From Bacteroidota bacterium (lineage in GTDB: Bacteria > Bacteroidota > Bacteroidia > Chitinophagales > Chitinophagaceae), in NCBI GenBank assembly GCA_016706595.1, contig JADJJH010000007.1, positions 62,001-126,000 of the forward strand: a DNA stretch of 64,000 nt, in the 5' to 3' direction. The notes under the pieces are model-generated. The model was not told the DNA's origin and did not search any database. It saw only the letters and a program-made list of their open reading frames with translations. The position numbers and the translations under genes were made by a program. How positions within the stretch are numbered: the stretch's first letter is position 1; every line of letters starts with the position of its first letter. Below, in pieces: positions 56,241 through 63,951 of this stretch.

Positions 56241-56342
56241 GATAAACTCCAACAAGGCTACTCAGTAAGAAAGGTTATGAAATTGACTGATAAAAGTAGC
56301 GGGACCATTCAGAAAGTAAAGAAATTAATCAATGATAAATAA
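56241..56342 (+). pseudogene. C-terminal fragment of a serine recombinase/resolvase
   Basis: The 33 codons read DKLQQGYSVRKVMKLTDKSS and GTIQKVKKLINDK, then stop. This is the helix-turn-helix end typical of resolvase-family recombinases (GYSxRKxxKLTxxSxGTxQKVKK). An in-frame stop directly precedes it, and no catalytic domain is found upstream, where the cyclase gene now begins. Confidence 0.55.
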
Positions 56343-56502
56343 GAAAATGACAATCACGATTCAACATCAATCTGAAAAGACTTTTCATACTTTCAAAGTA
56401 AAGGATTCGGTTAACCTTACTTACTTAGAGGTAAGAACTATCTGTAATAAAATGAATTTCATTGGGCTTTTAGTGAATGGGAAATATTCTAAATTTAAAT
56501 GA
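56332..56502 (+). CDS. Small ORF of unknown function (56 aa)
   Basis: This ORF runs from the ATG at 56332 to the TGA at 56500-56502. Its start overlaps the stop of the resolvase fragment, and its end overlaps the next small gene by 26 bases; this translational coupling favours it being real. The peptide (MINKKMTITIQHQSEKTFHT...) looks like a small beta-rich protein. No family was recognised. Confidence 0.4.
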   Translation: MINKKMTITIQHQSEKTFHTFKVKDSVNLTYLEVRTICNKMNFIGLLVNGKYSKFK

Positions 56503-56695
56503 GAAGAATTATGGACTTAAAGAGAAATACTATACCAAAAGCAAGGAGATTGAACAAAAACACTCAAAAATGAAAGTAATCATCAAGAAGCACAGACAAC
56601 ACTTTGAGAAGAACTCTACTAACTGGGGCTATCTTGGAGACCTCATCAATTTAGAAGACAAACTGAATGAGATGATAAAATTTACAGGGTTGTGA
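56477..56695 (+). CDS. Small charged helical protein of unknown function (72 aa)
   Basis: The ORF encodes a Lys/Glu-rich, mostly helical peptide (YYTKSKEIEQKHSKMKVIIK... NSTNWGYLGDLINLEDKLNEM). It overlaps the preceding small ORF and follows a resolvase fragment. I recall similar small proteins in Bacteroidota mobile elements but cannot name a family. It may be element cargo or a regulatory peptide. Confidence 0.5.
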   Translation: MGNILNLNEKNYGLKEKYYTKSKEIEQKHSKMKVIIKKHRQHFEKNSTNWGYLGDLINLEDKLNEMIKFTGL

Positions 56696-56812
56696 TTAAA
56701 CCATTGGGGCTACTTCGGGTACTCAGTGCTTTTAGTCGGAATCCTTGTAATGTTTTACACCCTGTAAGAAAAAACTCTTAAAAATTTGAATATCAAGAGT
56801 TTAAGAGTGAAG

Positions 56813-56896
56813 GACTTCCCGTATCGCTTTGCTGGATAAACTTCTCTCCGCTAGGCTCCCATAAAAATCCACTAAGCTAGGATTTTTTACCCCTCG
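56813..56896 (-). terminator. tRNA-Lys downstream flank with terminator
   Basis: On the minus strand, AAATCCTAGCTTAGTGGATTTTT directly follows the tRNA 3' end and can act as its terminator. The whole flank is homologous to 53487-53599, so it was duplicated together with the tRNA end. Confidence 0.55.
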
Positions 56897-56969
56897 TGAT
56901 TCCGCTGGGACTCGAACCCAGGGCCCATACATTAAAAGTGTATTGCTCTACCAACTGAGCTACGAAATC
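56897..56969 (-). tRNA. tRNA-Lys (anticodon UUU)
   Basis: On the minus strand the 73-nt cloverleaf is complete: acceptor GATTTCG/CGGAATC with one T-G pair and discriminator A, D arm TAGCTCAGTTGGTAGAGCA, anticodon stem ATACA/TGTAT with loop CTTTTAA (anticodon TTT), variable GGGCC, and T arm CTGGG-TTCGAGT-CCCAG. CCA is not encoded. Its 3' end is the attachment site of the hotspot at lower coordinates. Confidence 0.95.
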
Positions 56970-57054
56970 AAGACCCTGCATGATAATTATGTTATCGTTT
57001 TAGGGAGTGCAAATGTAATTATATTTAATTAAGTAACAAACCAAATGTAAAAAC

Positions 57055-57062
57055 TATTTTTG
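57055..57062 (+). promoter_or_regulatory. -7 box of the SDR gene
   Basis: TATTTTTG is a TAnnTTTG match ending six bases before the ATG at 57069. It shows that the in-frame TTG at 57060 is part of the promoter, not a start. Confidence 0.5.
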
Positions 57063-57068
57063 CCACCT

Positions 57069-57899
57069 ATGAATTCATACTTTCAGAACAAAGTAGTTCT
57101 CATTACCGGTGCTAGTTCGGGCATAGGTAAAGCGCTTGCTATGGGTATGTTGCAGCAAGGGGCTAAGGTGGCTATTTGTGGCAGAAACCCAACTTCACTC
57201 GATATTGTGGCCGCTGAAATAAACAACAAAAGCCTGATTTGTATACAAGCCGATGTAAGCCAAGAGGCTGATTGCGCTAAATTTGTTCAAACTGCGTTTT
57301 CCCATTTCGGAAGCATTGATATCCTCATTAATAATGCCGGAATTAGTATGCGAGCACTTTTTCAAGAAGTAGAACTGGAGGTAATTAGACAATCGATGGA
57401 TATAAATTTTTGGGGCACTGTGTACTGTTGCAAGTTTGCATTGCCTCATATTTTAAAATCAAAAGGACATATTGTTGGTATTTCTTCGATAGCAGGCTAT
57501 AAAGGACTGCCATGCAGAACAGGTTATTCTGCCTCAAAGTTTGCCATGCAAGGTTTTCTCGAATCACTTCGAATTGAGATGTTATACCAAGGCGTAAATG
57601 TAATGTGGGTGAGTCCGGGGTTTGTTGCCTCAAATATTCGAAATACAGCTTTGAACGCACAAGGTAAAGCACAAACCGAAACGCCTTTAAACGAAGACAA
57701 GCTTATGAGTGCCGATACCTGCGCACGTATTATTATGAAGTCGATTGAACAACGAAAAAGAAGTTTACTTATGGATAAACAAGGCTGGCTTACCGTTTGG
57801 GTCAATCGATTTTTTCCAAATTATGCCGACCGACAAGTCTATAAACATTTTGCCAACGAACCGGATTCACCGCTTAACAAAATAAAGACCATATCATGA
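57069..57899 (+). CDS. Short-chain dehydrogenase/reductase (SDR) family oxidoreductase
   Basis: The start at ATG 57069 gives 276 aa. It is a classical SDR with TGASSGIG (residues 13-20) for NAD(P) binding, NNAG (88-91), and the catalytic Ser140, Tyr153 and Lys157 (YSASK). The FGSIDILINNAGISMRALFQ and SPGFVASNIR segments resemble the membrane-associated DHRS7-like branch. The substrate cannot be read from the sequence. It overlaps the M16-like gene by four bases (ATGA), so the two are translationally coupled. Confidence 0.9.
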   Translation: MNSYFQNKVVLITGASSGIGKALAMGMLQQGAKVAICGRNPTSLDIVAAEINNKSLICIQADVSQEADCAKFVQTAFSHFGSIDILINNAGISMRALFQEVELEVIRQSMDINFWGTVYCCKFALPHILKSKGHIVGISSIAGYKGLPCRTGYSASKFAMQGFLESLRIEMLYQGVNVMWVSPGFVASNIRNTALNAQGKAQTETPLNEDKLMSADTCARIIMKSIEQRKRSLLMDKQGWLTVWVNRFFPNYADRQVYKHFANEPDSPLNKIKTIS

Positions 57900-59173
57900 A
57901 TAGAATAACGCCACCCCATACATATTCCCCAATTGAATTCGATTATAAACTTCCGCCATGCACCCATATTACACTCGATAATGGTATTCCATTGTACTAT
58001 GTAAATGATTGTATCGAACCGGTAATGCATCTTGAACTTGTGTTTCCGGCCGGACTATGGTACGAACCTAAAACAGGGGTTGCCCAAGCTACGGCTTCCC
58101 TTATTAAAAGTGGAACTGCAAACCAATCATCGTTCCAAATTAATGAAACCTTCGAGCAATATGGCGCAACGGTAAAAGCAGGTGCCGGCAACGATTGGGC
58201 TTCATTAAGTGTAAGTTGTCTTACCAAACATCTTGATAAACTATTACCACTCTTATCATCCCTAATCACCGAGGCCATTTTCCCTCAGCACGAAATTGAT
58301 ATCTATATTCAAAATGCCAAACAACGCCTATCAGTTCAACTTAAAAAATCTGATTTTGTAGCTAATCGGTACATCGATCAATATCTATTTGGTTTACAAC
58401 ATCCATATGGTAGATATACTCATCTTGAAGACTTAGATCAAATTACACGTGATGATTTGATTACCTATTGCAAGCAACATTATTCATCTAGCCAATGCAA
58501 AATTTTTATGGCAGGACAGTTTAATGATACTGATGTTCAATTGGTGAATCAATATTTCGGACAAGGGAAATGGAATGAAACGATGAGGAATGAAATTAAT
58601 CACCCTGTTGTATCAGCATCCGAAAAAAAGTATCGAATTCAACATGATGAAAAAAGCGTGCAAGGTTCTATACGTATGATTCGTAGTTTTCCGGAAAAAA
58701 CACATCCCGATTTTTCACCAATGATTATGCTGAATACCTTATTTGGCGGTTATTTTGGGTCGAGGTTGATGAGTAATATCCGCGAAGACAAAGGCTATAC
58801 GTATGGCATTCACACCTACTTATACAACAATATGCATTTGGGTGCATTTATACTTACTACCGAGGCGGGTAAACAGGTTTGTGAAGCTTGTGTAAGTGAA
58901 ATCTATAAAGAAATGGATTTGTTGAAGTATGAAAAAGTGTCTGACGAAGAGTTATTATTGGTTAAAAATTATTTGTTAGGAAACTTATTAGGCGATTTGG
59001 ATGGCGCTTTTCAAATAATACAGAGATGGAAGAATTTAATTTTGAACGGCTTTACGGAAGATCGCTTTTATAATAATATACATACGTATAAGAATATTAC
59101 CCCCAATGATTTGCAATTATTAGCAAATAAATACTTTGTAGCAGAAGATTTCTATGAATTGGTGGTTACCTGA
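57896..59173 (+). CDS. M16 family peptidase-like protein without the zinc motif (425 aa)
   Basis: The sequence has two M16 halves: N-terminal (about residues 25-215: THITLDNGIPLYYVND, GVAQATASLIKSGT, SSFQINETFEQYGATVKAG, HPYGRYTHLEDLDQITRDDL) and C-terminal (about 235-425: GGYFGSRLMSNIREDKGYTYGI). The HxxEH zinc signature expected near GVAQATASL is absent, so it is probably the non-catalytic partner type; the C-terminal Arg/Tyr substrate-binding segment is kept. In Bacteroidota such proteins often pair with an active M16 encoded next door, but none is here. No signal peptide is visible. It is coupled to the upstream SDR gene. Confidence 0.88.
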   Translation: MNRITPPHTYSPIEFDYKLPPCTHITLDNGIPLYYVNDCIEPVMHLELVFPAGLWYEPKTGVAQATASLIKSGTANQSSFQINETFEQYGATVKAGAGNDWASLSVSCLTKHLDKLLPLLSSLITEAIFPQHEIDIYIQNAKQRLSVQLKKSDFVANRYIDQYLFGLQHPYGRYTHLEDLDQITRDDLITYCKQHYSSSQCKIFMAGQFNDTDVQLVNQYFGQGKWNETMRNEINHPVVSASEKKYRIQHDEKSVQGSIRMIRSFPEKTHPDFSPMIMLNTLFGGYFGSRLMSNIREDKGYTYGIHTYLYNNMHLGAFILTTEAGKQVCEACVSEIYKEMDLLKYEKVSDEELLLVKNYLLGNLLGDLDGAFQIIQRWKNLILNGFTEDRFYNNIHTYKNITPNDLQLLANKYFVAEDFYELVVT

Positions 59174-59215
59174 TAGATTTAACAATTTTCAAATCGGTGT
59201 TGGCATGCGAATGCC

Positions 59216-59223
59216 TACCTTTG
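59216..59223 (+). promoter_or_regulatory. -7 box of the 59229 gene
   Basis: TACCTTTG is a perfect TAnnTTTG match, followed by AGCAC and GTG at 59229. It supports the GTG start over the ATGs at 59154, 59205 and 59211. Confidence 0.5.
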
Positions 59224-59228
59224 AGCAC

Positions 59229-59954
59229 GTGAAAAAATTTGTATTGATTTTATGTTGTTTAGGATGTATGTATCATTCTGTGCAAGCACAAATTTTAGTA
59301 AAAGGCATTGTCTTAGATTCATTTAATAGAGCCGCATTGGTTTCGGTAAGTATCGAAAATTTGCAAACGCATCAAGGTTGCTTAAGTAACGAGAAGGGAG
59401 AGTTTAGCATTGAAGCCAAATTGGGTGATGCATTAATCATTACGCACATTGGGTATACGCGTAAAATTCATATTCTGCGGGCAGGCGATGATTTAATGCG
59501 CTTGAAAATTTATCTCAACATTCGTAGTTCATCATTAAAGCCAGTAATTATTAAACGGGGCCCTACCGAGTATCAAAAGGATTCAGCAGATAGGGCATCG
59601 CTGTATAAAAAAGCTTTTGAGTATGAACAAACGAAATCGGTATTTTCGCCGGTAACCTCAGTATATCAAAAGTTTTCGAAAAAGTATAAAAGTCTGCGTA
59701 AGTTTCAAGATCAAATTATTGATAATGAAAAGCAGAAATTTATTGACACGCGATATACCCCTGAATTGGTAAGTTCATTAACTAAGCTGCAAGATGATGA
59801 ATTAGCAGAGTTTATGAATGCGTATCCCATGGAGTTTGATTATGCCCGCGTTGCTTCCGATTTAGAAATTAAAATGTGGGTGAAGTACAATTTTCAGGAT
59901 TATGAAAAGAAGAAGAAGGTGATTAGTTCGCCAATCATTCCTGTAAAACAGTAA
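59229..59954 (+). CDS. Secreted protein with carboxypeptidase-D regulatory-like domain (241 aa)
   Basis: The GTG at 59229 opens with a signal peptide (KKFVLILCCLGCMYHSVQAQ). Residues about 22-100 are a CarboxypepD-regulatory-like/DUF4480 beta domain (ILVKGIVLDSFNRAALVSVSI, GCLSNEKGEFSI, LGDALIITHIGYTRK). The rest is a charged helical region (YQKDSADRASLYKKAFEYEQ) seen in Bacteroidota periplasmic or outer-membrane-associated proteins. Its function is unknown; the domain often mediates protein contacts at the outer membrane. The longer frame from 59154 would overlap the M16-like gene. Confidence 0.75.
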   Translation: MKKFVLILCCLGCMYHSVQAQILVKGIVLDSFNRAALVSVSIENLQTHQGCLSNEKGEFSIEAKLGDALIITHIGYTRKIHILRAGDDLMRLKIYLNIRSSSLKPVIIKRGPTEYQKDSADRASLYKKAFEYEQTKSVFSPVTSVYQKFSKKYKSLRKFQDQIIDNEKQKFIDTRYTPELVSSLTKLQDDELAEFMNAYPMEFDYARVASDLEIKMWVKYNFQDYEKKKKVISSPIIPVKQ

Positions 59955-60181
59955 GCTGCGAATCCGAGTTACGGTTGATTTTTCCTTAGTTACAAACTAA
60001 TTTCCCTAGTTACCAGATATCACTTGTGTTTGGGTAGGTGCTGATATTATATTTGAAATATGATGAAAGCCAAGGTAGCGCGCACCTTTAGCACATTCAA
60101 GCCGGAAACCGAAAACGGAAAATAGAGTAGGGAAATCAAATCAACCAAAAGGTAAGGCTTACCTGATAAGCCATTAAATCT

Positions 60182-60640
60182 ATGAAAAAGTTATTATTTA
60201 TGATCGGATTAGGGATTGTTTCAAGCATGTATGTCAATTCAGTGACAGCTTCAATTCTTGGTATTGGAATCAAAGTGAGTTATGAAAAGGGTACAATGGA
60301 ATGGAATGCTGACAAAACAAAGACGTATTGCGTCGGAAAAGGAGTTTGTAGACTTGAAGTTAGTGCCGATGTTCCATTAGGTATATATGATGGAGGAATT
60401 GCTGTTGGGATAATCGGATATTCAGAAAATGGTCAATTTTGTATGGTATTTCCAAAATCTATTTTAAGTAATTCGGAATGGGCTGAAACTTTTCAGAATG
60501 GACGATTGTATGTAGGGAAAGATATTATTCTAAATAGTACAGTTCGTTCAAAATTAAAGAATTGCCCTATGCTAATAAAGGCAGGTAACTATAATTATTC
60601 TGTTATTGACAATGAGGTATTAATTGCCTTAGCAAACTAA
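60182..60640 (+). CDS. Small exported protein of unknown function (152 aa)
   Basis: It starts MKKLLFMIGLGIVSSMYVNS, a signal peptide with likely cleavage near residue 24. The mature part is beta-rich with four Cys (TYCVGKGVCRLEV, GQFCMVF, KNCPMLI), which could form disulfides in the periplasm. I recognise no family. It lies 36 bases before the thioredoxin-like gene on the same strand, so the pair is likely one operon. Confidence 0.65.
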   Translation: MKKLLFMIGLGIVSSMYVNSVTASILGIGIKVSYEKGTMEWNADKTKTYCVGKGVCRLEVSADVPLGIYDGGIAVGIIGYSENGQFCMVFPKSILSNSEWAETFQNGRLYVGKDIILNSTVRSKLKNCPMLIKAGNYNYSVIDNEVLIALAN

Positions 60641-60676
60641 ATAAAATTTTATTATTTATTCTAAATTTCAAAAACT

Positions 60677-61249
60677 ATGCGACTCTATTTATTAATATGT
60701 TCATTCGTAATTATTACAAGCATATTATGTTCAAAATCGATATCAAAGTATAATATTCAAGATCTCAAGGATACTTATAAAGAGGATACAAATAGGGTTA
60801 AATTAATTGATAAGAATAAATTATTGAGGTTATGTAAATCCAATAATTCAAAGTTAACATGGGTAGCAATATACACAAACCATTGTTCTGGAACGCAATA
60901 TTTACTTCAAGATATCAATAATGCAATTTTAAAATATGGAAATAAGTTTCAAATTTTATTATGCAGTAGTGTTCCATATGCTGAGGTGCCAGAGATGCTT
61001 AAGGTGTTAAATAAGTATAAAGTTTTTGTATCTCCAGTTTATATAATTGATTCCAATTTTCATAAAGATGATATTGAGGACAATAGGGTCAAGGGTTATG
61101 ATTTTAGAAATGATATTTGTAAGCCTTGTAGAAGTGAAATTATAGGAGTTCCTTATTCAATATTATTTAATAAAAGAGGTATAATAGTTTATCATGGATA
61201 CAACATGAATAATGAAATTGATTCCATATTAAATGTATACCTGAAGTAA
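60677..61249 (+). CDS. Thioredoxin-like lipoprotein lacking a CXXC pair (190 aa)
   Basis: A lipoprotein-type signal (LLICSFVIITSILC, Cys18) leads to a domain with thioredoxin-fold hallmarks: a strand KLTWVAIYTNHCSGTQYLL at the active-site position (about 58-76) with a single Cys instead of CXXC, SPVYIIDS, and a cis-Pro-like GVPYSILFNKRGIIVYHGY (about 155-173). It may be a redox or scaffold protein. The assignment is by pattern only. It is AT-rich compared with its neighbours and likely co-transcribed with the Cys-rich 60182 gene. Confidence 0.6.
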   Translation: MRLYLLICSFVIITSILCSKSISKYNIQDLKDTYKEDTNRVKLIDKNKLLRLCKSNNSKLTWVAIYTNHCSGTQYLLQDINNAILKYGNKFQILLCSSVPYAEVPEMLKVLNKYKVFVSPVYIIDSNFHKDDIEDNRVKGYDFRNDICKPCRSEIIGVPYSILFNKRGIIVYHGYNMNNEIDSILNVYLK

Positions 61250-61303
61250 ATGTCATTTTTAACTAGCTATGTATAGTGCCTTTTGATCTTAACCAAATCA
61301 AAC

Positions 61304-61338
61304 ATGAAAAACCCGCCCCGTAAGGCGGGATTTTTCAT
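61304..61338 (+). terminator. Rho-independent terminator after the thioredoxin-like gene
   Basis: ATGAAAAACCCGCC (61304-61317) pairs with GGCGGGATTTTTCAT (61324-61338) around a 6-base loop. It is GC-rich and flanked by A and T tracts, so it may work on both strands. Confidence 0.85.
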
Positions 61339-61481
61339 TGAGGTTAGCTGGCTGCTCATTGCGAATTGAATTCATTGACTTAATAAGAACTTTTTATTTG
61401 GTAACCAATACTACCTTGTAACACTTCCTAAAACTATTTGATTTCATCAGTATCTCATCAACATATTCTCCTATCCACTCC

Positions 61482-61489
61482 TATATTTG
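61482..61489 (+). promoter_or_regulatory. -7 box of anmK
   Basis: TATATTTG is a perfect TAnnTTTG match ending four bases before the ATG at 61494. Confidence 0.55.
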
Positions 61490-61493
61490 CCAT

Positions 61494-62573
61494 ATGGTTT
61501 ATCACGTAATCGGCACAATGAGTGGAAGTTCAATGGATGGTCTCGATATCGCTTTTTGTACCTTCGAAGAAATTGGCGGCAAATGGTCGTTCCATATTAA
61601 TCACGCAAGTTGTATCTCTTTTGATGACTTCTGGCTACATCAATTACAGCGTCTTACCACGATGCCGGCAAAGGAATTATTACTCACTCATACGGCGTTC
61701 GGAAAATGGATGGGAGATAAAATTCAACAGTTTATTGAAGAAAATCAATTGCAACATAAAGTACATTTCATTGCCAGTCACGGTCATACTGTTTTTCATG
61801 AACCTGCTCAAAGCATGACATATCAAATTGGCGACGGTGCACATATTGCAGCCATCACGCAATTGCCGGTGATTACCGATTTAAGGAATATGGATATAGC
61901 GTTGGGCGGACAAGGTGCACCTATTGTTCCTATTGCCGAAAGTAAGCTATGGAACGACCACAATTATTTTTTAAATATAGGCGGCATTGCTAATATCACT
62001 ATAAAAACAGAGAACCAATCCATCATTGCATTTGATGTTTGTCCGGCAAATAGTGTACTCAATTTATTGGCGCAACAAATTGGTCAACCCTACGATAAAA
62101 GTGGGAATTTTGCAGCAAGCGGAAACTTGAGTGGCCCTTTACTTGAATCATTAAACGCGCTCGATTATTATAGACAATCTCCGCCTAAATCACTAGCTAA
62201 TGAATTTGGGAAGCAGCAAGTATTTCAAATTATACAATCATTTGAAATACCCATTCACGACAAATTGCATACCCTATGCATACATATCGCCCAACAAATT
62301 AAAAACTCACTTCATACCTATCCTGCAGGTAAATTATTAATAACCGGTGGAGGTGCATTCAATTCATTTTTAGTCAATACCATCCGTCAGCATCTTCAAG
62401 CCAATCAAATTTTTATAGAACTCCCAGATGCAGATATTATCCAATATAAGGAAGCAGTTGCCATGGCCTTCATCGGTATTTTACGCTGGCGTGAAGAGGA
62501 AAATGTACTTGCTTCGGTTAGTGGCGCCTCTCGAAATTCGGTAGGAGGGGCTATTTGGATGGGGCAGATGTAA
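61494..62573 (+). CDS. anmK: Anhydro-N-acetylmuramic acid kinase
   Basis: The 359-aa protein shows the AnmK ATPase motifs GTMSGSSMDGLD (residues 7-18), FIASHGHTVFHEP, the catalytic-base segment GDGAHIAAITQLPVITDLRNMDIALGGQG-type (Asp in TDLR), NIGGIANIT, FDVCPANSVLN, and the C-terminal LLITGGGAFN. It phosphorylates and hydrates 1,6-anhydro-MurNAc to MurNAc-6-phosphate in peptidoglycan recycling. Length is normal for the family. It is a single gene. Confidence 0.95.
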   Translation: MVYHVIGTMSGSSMDGLDIAFCTFEEIGGKWSFHINHASCISFDDFWLHQLQRLTTMPAKELLLTHTAFGKWMGDKIQQFIEENQLQHKVHFIASHGHTVFHEPAQSMTYQIGDGAHIAAITQLPVITDLRNMDIALGGQGAPIVPIAESKLWNDHNYFLNIGGIANITIKTENQSIIAFDVCPANSVLNLLAQQIGQPYDKSGNFAASGNLSGPLLESLNALDYYRQSPPKSLANEFGKQQVFQIIQSFEIPIHDKLHTLCIHIAQQIKNSLHTYPAGKLLITGGGAFNSFLVNTIRQHLQANQIFIELPDADIIQYKEAVAMAFIGILRWREEENVLASVSGASRNSVGGAIWMGQM

Positions 62574-62724
62574 ATATCATGAAATGGTTTGCATGGTTTT
62601 TACAACAACCATGCAATTACTAAAGATGAGTATAAATATTTGAGTTCCATTTTATACATTTGATTTCAGAGGCATTATATTTTGATGTTTCACTTTTTGC
62701 AAATAATTGAATTACGCTAGCATC

Positions 62725-63471
62725 ATGATAAATGTGGTAATTATTGATGACGAACAAGATAGTATAGATGACCTCATCTATATGCTAAAAAAACATGCGC
62801 TACCGGTAAGTATTTTAGCTACCGCCACATCGGGTATGGAGGGCATAGTATGTATACTCGAGCATAAACCACAATTGGTTTTTTTGGATGTTGTAATGCC
62901 GGGCATGTCTGGTTTTGATATGTTGGCCTTATTGCCTAAACTTGATTTTCAATTAATCATTACCACCTCAGTTGATGCTTATGCAATACAAGCTATTCGA
63001 GCAAGCGCCATAGATTTTTTACTAAAGCCAATTACTTCTAACGAACTCATTGCTGCGGTTCAACGTACAATACATAAGCAGGATCTTCCTACTCCTTCAC
63101 AAATTAATTTACTAGCCGACGGCATGCGTGAAGAACGAAAGGCGGTCAGAAAAATTGCGATTTCAATTTCAGATGGTATCCAAATGCTTGAATTGGATGA
63201 TATCCTTTATTTCGAGTCGGATGGAAACTATACAACCATTTTTTTGTGCAACGAACAAAAGATTTTAGTTAGCAAACCTATTGGCAAGTTTGAAGAAATT
63301 GTTGACCCTTCAAACTTTTTCAGAATCCACAATTCCTATCTTGTCAATATTAATCATGTAAGCAAATTCATACGAAGCGAAGGAGGATATGTAATTCTTA
63401 CGAATGGGAAATCCATTACCGTTGCCAGAAGTAGAAAAGAAGCTTTGGTTGAATTGTTGAGCAAAGGATAG
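62725..63471 (+). CDS. LytTR-type two-component response regulator (248 aa)
   Basis: The ATG at 62725 (MINVVIIDDEQD) is chosen over an in-frame TTG at 62707. The receiver domain (1-120) has acidic Asp8/Asp9, phospho-acceptor Asp55 (LVFLDVVMPG), Thr80/81 and Lys101 (LLKPI). The LytTR DNA-binding domain (about 145-245) has ILYFESDGNYTTIF, FFRIHNSYLVNINHV and the SRKEAL end. Such regulators usually bind direct repeats upstream of target genes when phosphorylated by a LytS-type sensor kinase. No sensor gene is in the window. Confidence 0.92.
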   Translation: MINVVIIDDEQDSIDDLIYMLKKHALPVSILATATSGMEGIVCILEHKPQLVFLDVVMPGMSGFDMLALLPKLDFQLIITTSVDAYAIQAIRASAIDFLLKPITSNELIAAVQRTIHKQDLPTPSQINLLADGMREERKAVRKIAISISDGIQMLELDDILYFESDGNYTTIFLCNEQKILVSKPIGKFEEIVDPSNFFRIHNSYLVNINHVSKFIRSEGGYVILTNGKSITVARSRKEALVELLSKG

Positions 63472-63543
63472 AAGCAAATCGTCTACACAATGGTGCAGTA
63501 ATCAATATCAAAATTCACTTTCTATGAGTAAAGGGAACAAAAT

Positions 63544-63951
63544 TTACCAATTAAACACTACACTTTTCTTGGTGTTTTCGTGTAAACTTAAATACACCGG
63601 ACATGTTAAGGCTGCTTTCTCAAGTATCGTCTTTTCTTTGTCGCTATAATCTTTTCCAACCGGGAAATGGAACTCAACTTTTATTTCTGCAATTCGACGC
63701 ATCGGATCGGCAATCATAATTTTTTCAATATCAATTTTGGTTTCTACGATATCAATTGCATGGGTTCGAGCCGCTATACCCATAATGCTAAGCATGCATG
63801 AACCTAAGGCTGTAGCTACTAAATCGGTCGGACTAAACCTTTCGCCTTTACCCTGATTATCTTTGGGTGCATCGGTTTCAATTATGGTGCCACTTGGCAA
63901 ATGTTGCGCTTCAGTGCGTAAATCTCCCTTGTAAACGATTTGTGAGGTCAT
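63544..63951 (-). CDS. OsmC/Ohr family peroxide-reducing protein
   Basis: The 135-aa protein has the OsmC pattern RTEAQHLPSGTIIETDAPK, the peroxidatic Cys52 in ATALGSCMLSIMGIA, and the resolving Cys117 in AALTCPVYLSL. The family reduces organic hydroperoxides with a cysteine pair in the cytoplasm. This branch (YhfA-like OsmC) is usually constitutive or stress-related; no regulator lies beside it. The stop is convergent with the LytTR gene, with about 70 bases between them. Confidence 0.9.
   Translation of the reverse strand: MTSQIVYKGDLRTEAQHLPSGTIIETDAPKDNQGKGERFSPTDLVATALGSCMLSIMGIAARTHAIDIVETKIDIEKIMIADPMRRIAEIKVEFHFPVGKDYSDKEKTILEKAALTCPVYLSLHENTKKSVVFNW

Larger units (their letters stand above)
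50298..56969. mobile_element. tRNA-Lys-linked tandem integration hotspot (two remnant elements)
   Basis: The 3' end of tRNA-Lys (TGATTCCGCTGGGA in plus orientation) occurs at 50298, 53478 (one mismatch), 53600 and in the tRNA itself at 56897. Two copies (50298, 53600) are each followed by the same integrase leader. The interior holds integrase and resolvase fragments, a foreign-looking cyclase gene and small ORFs. Classic integrative elements use a tRNA 3' end as the attachment site and leave such direct repeats. Both integrases here are truncated, so neither element should move by itself. Confidence 0.7.
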
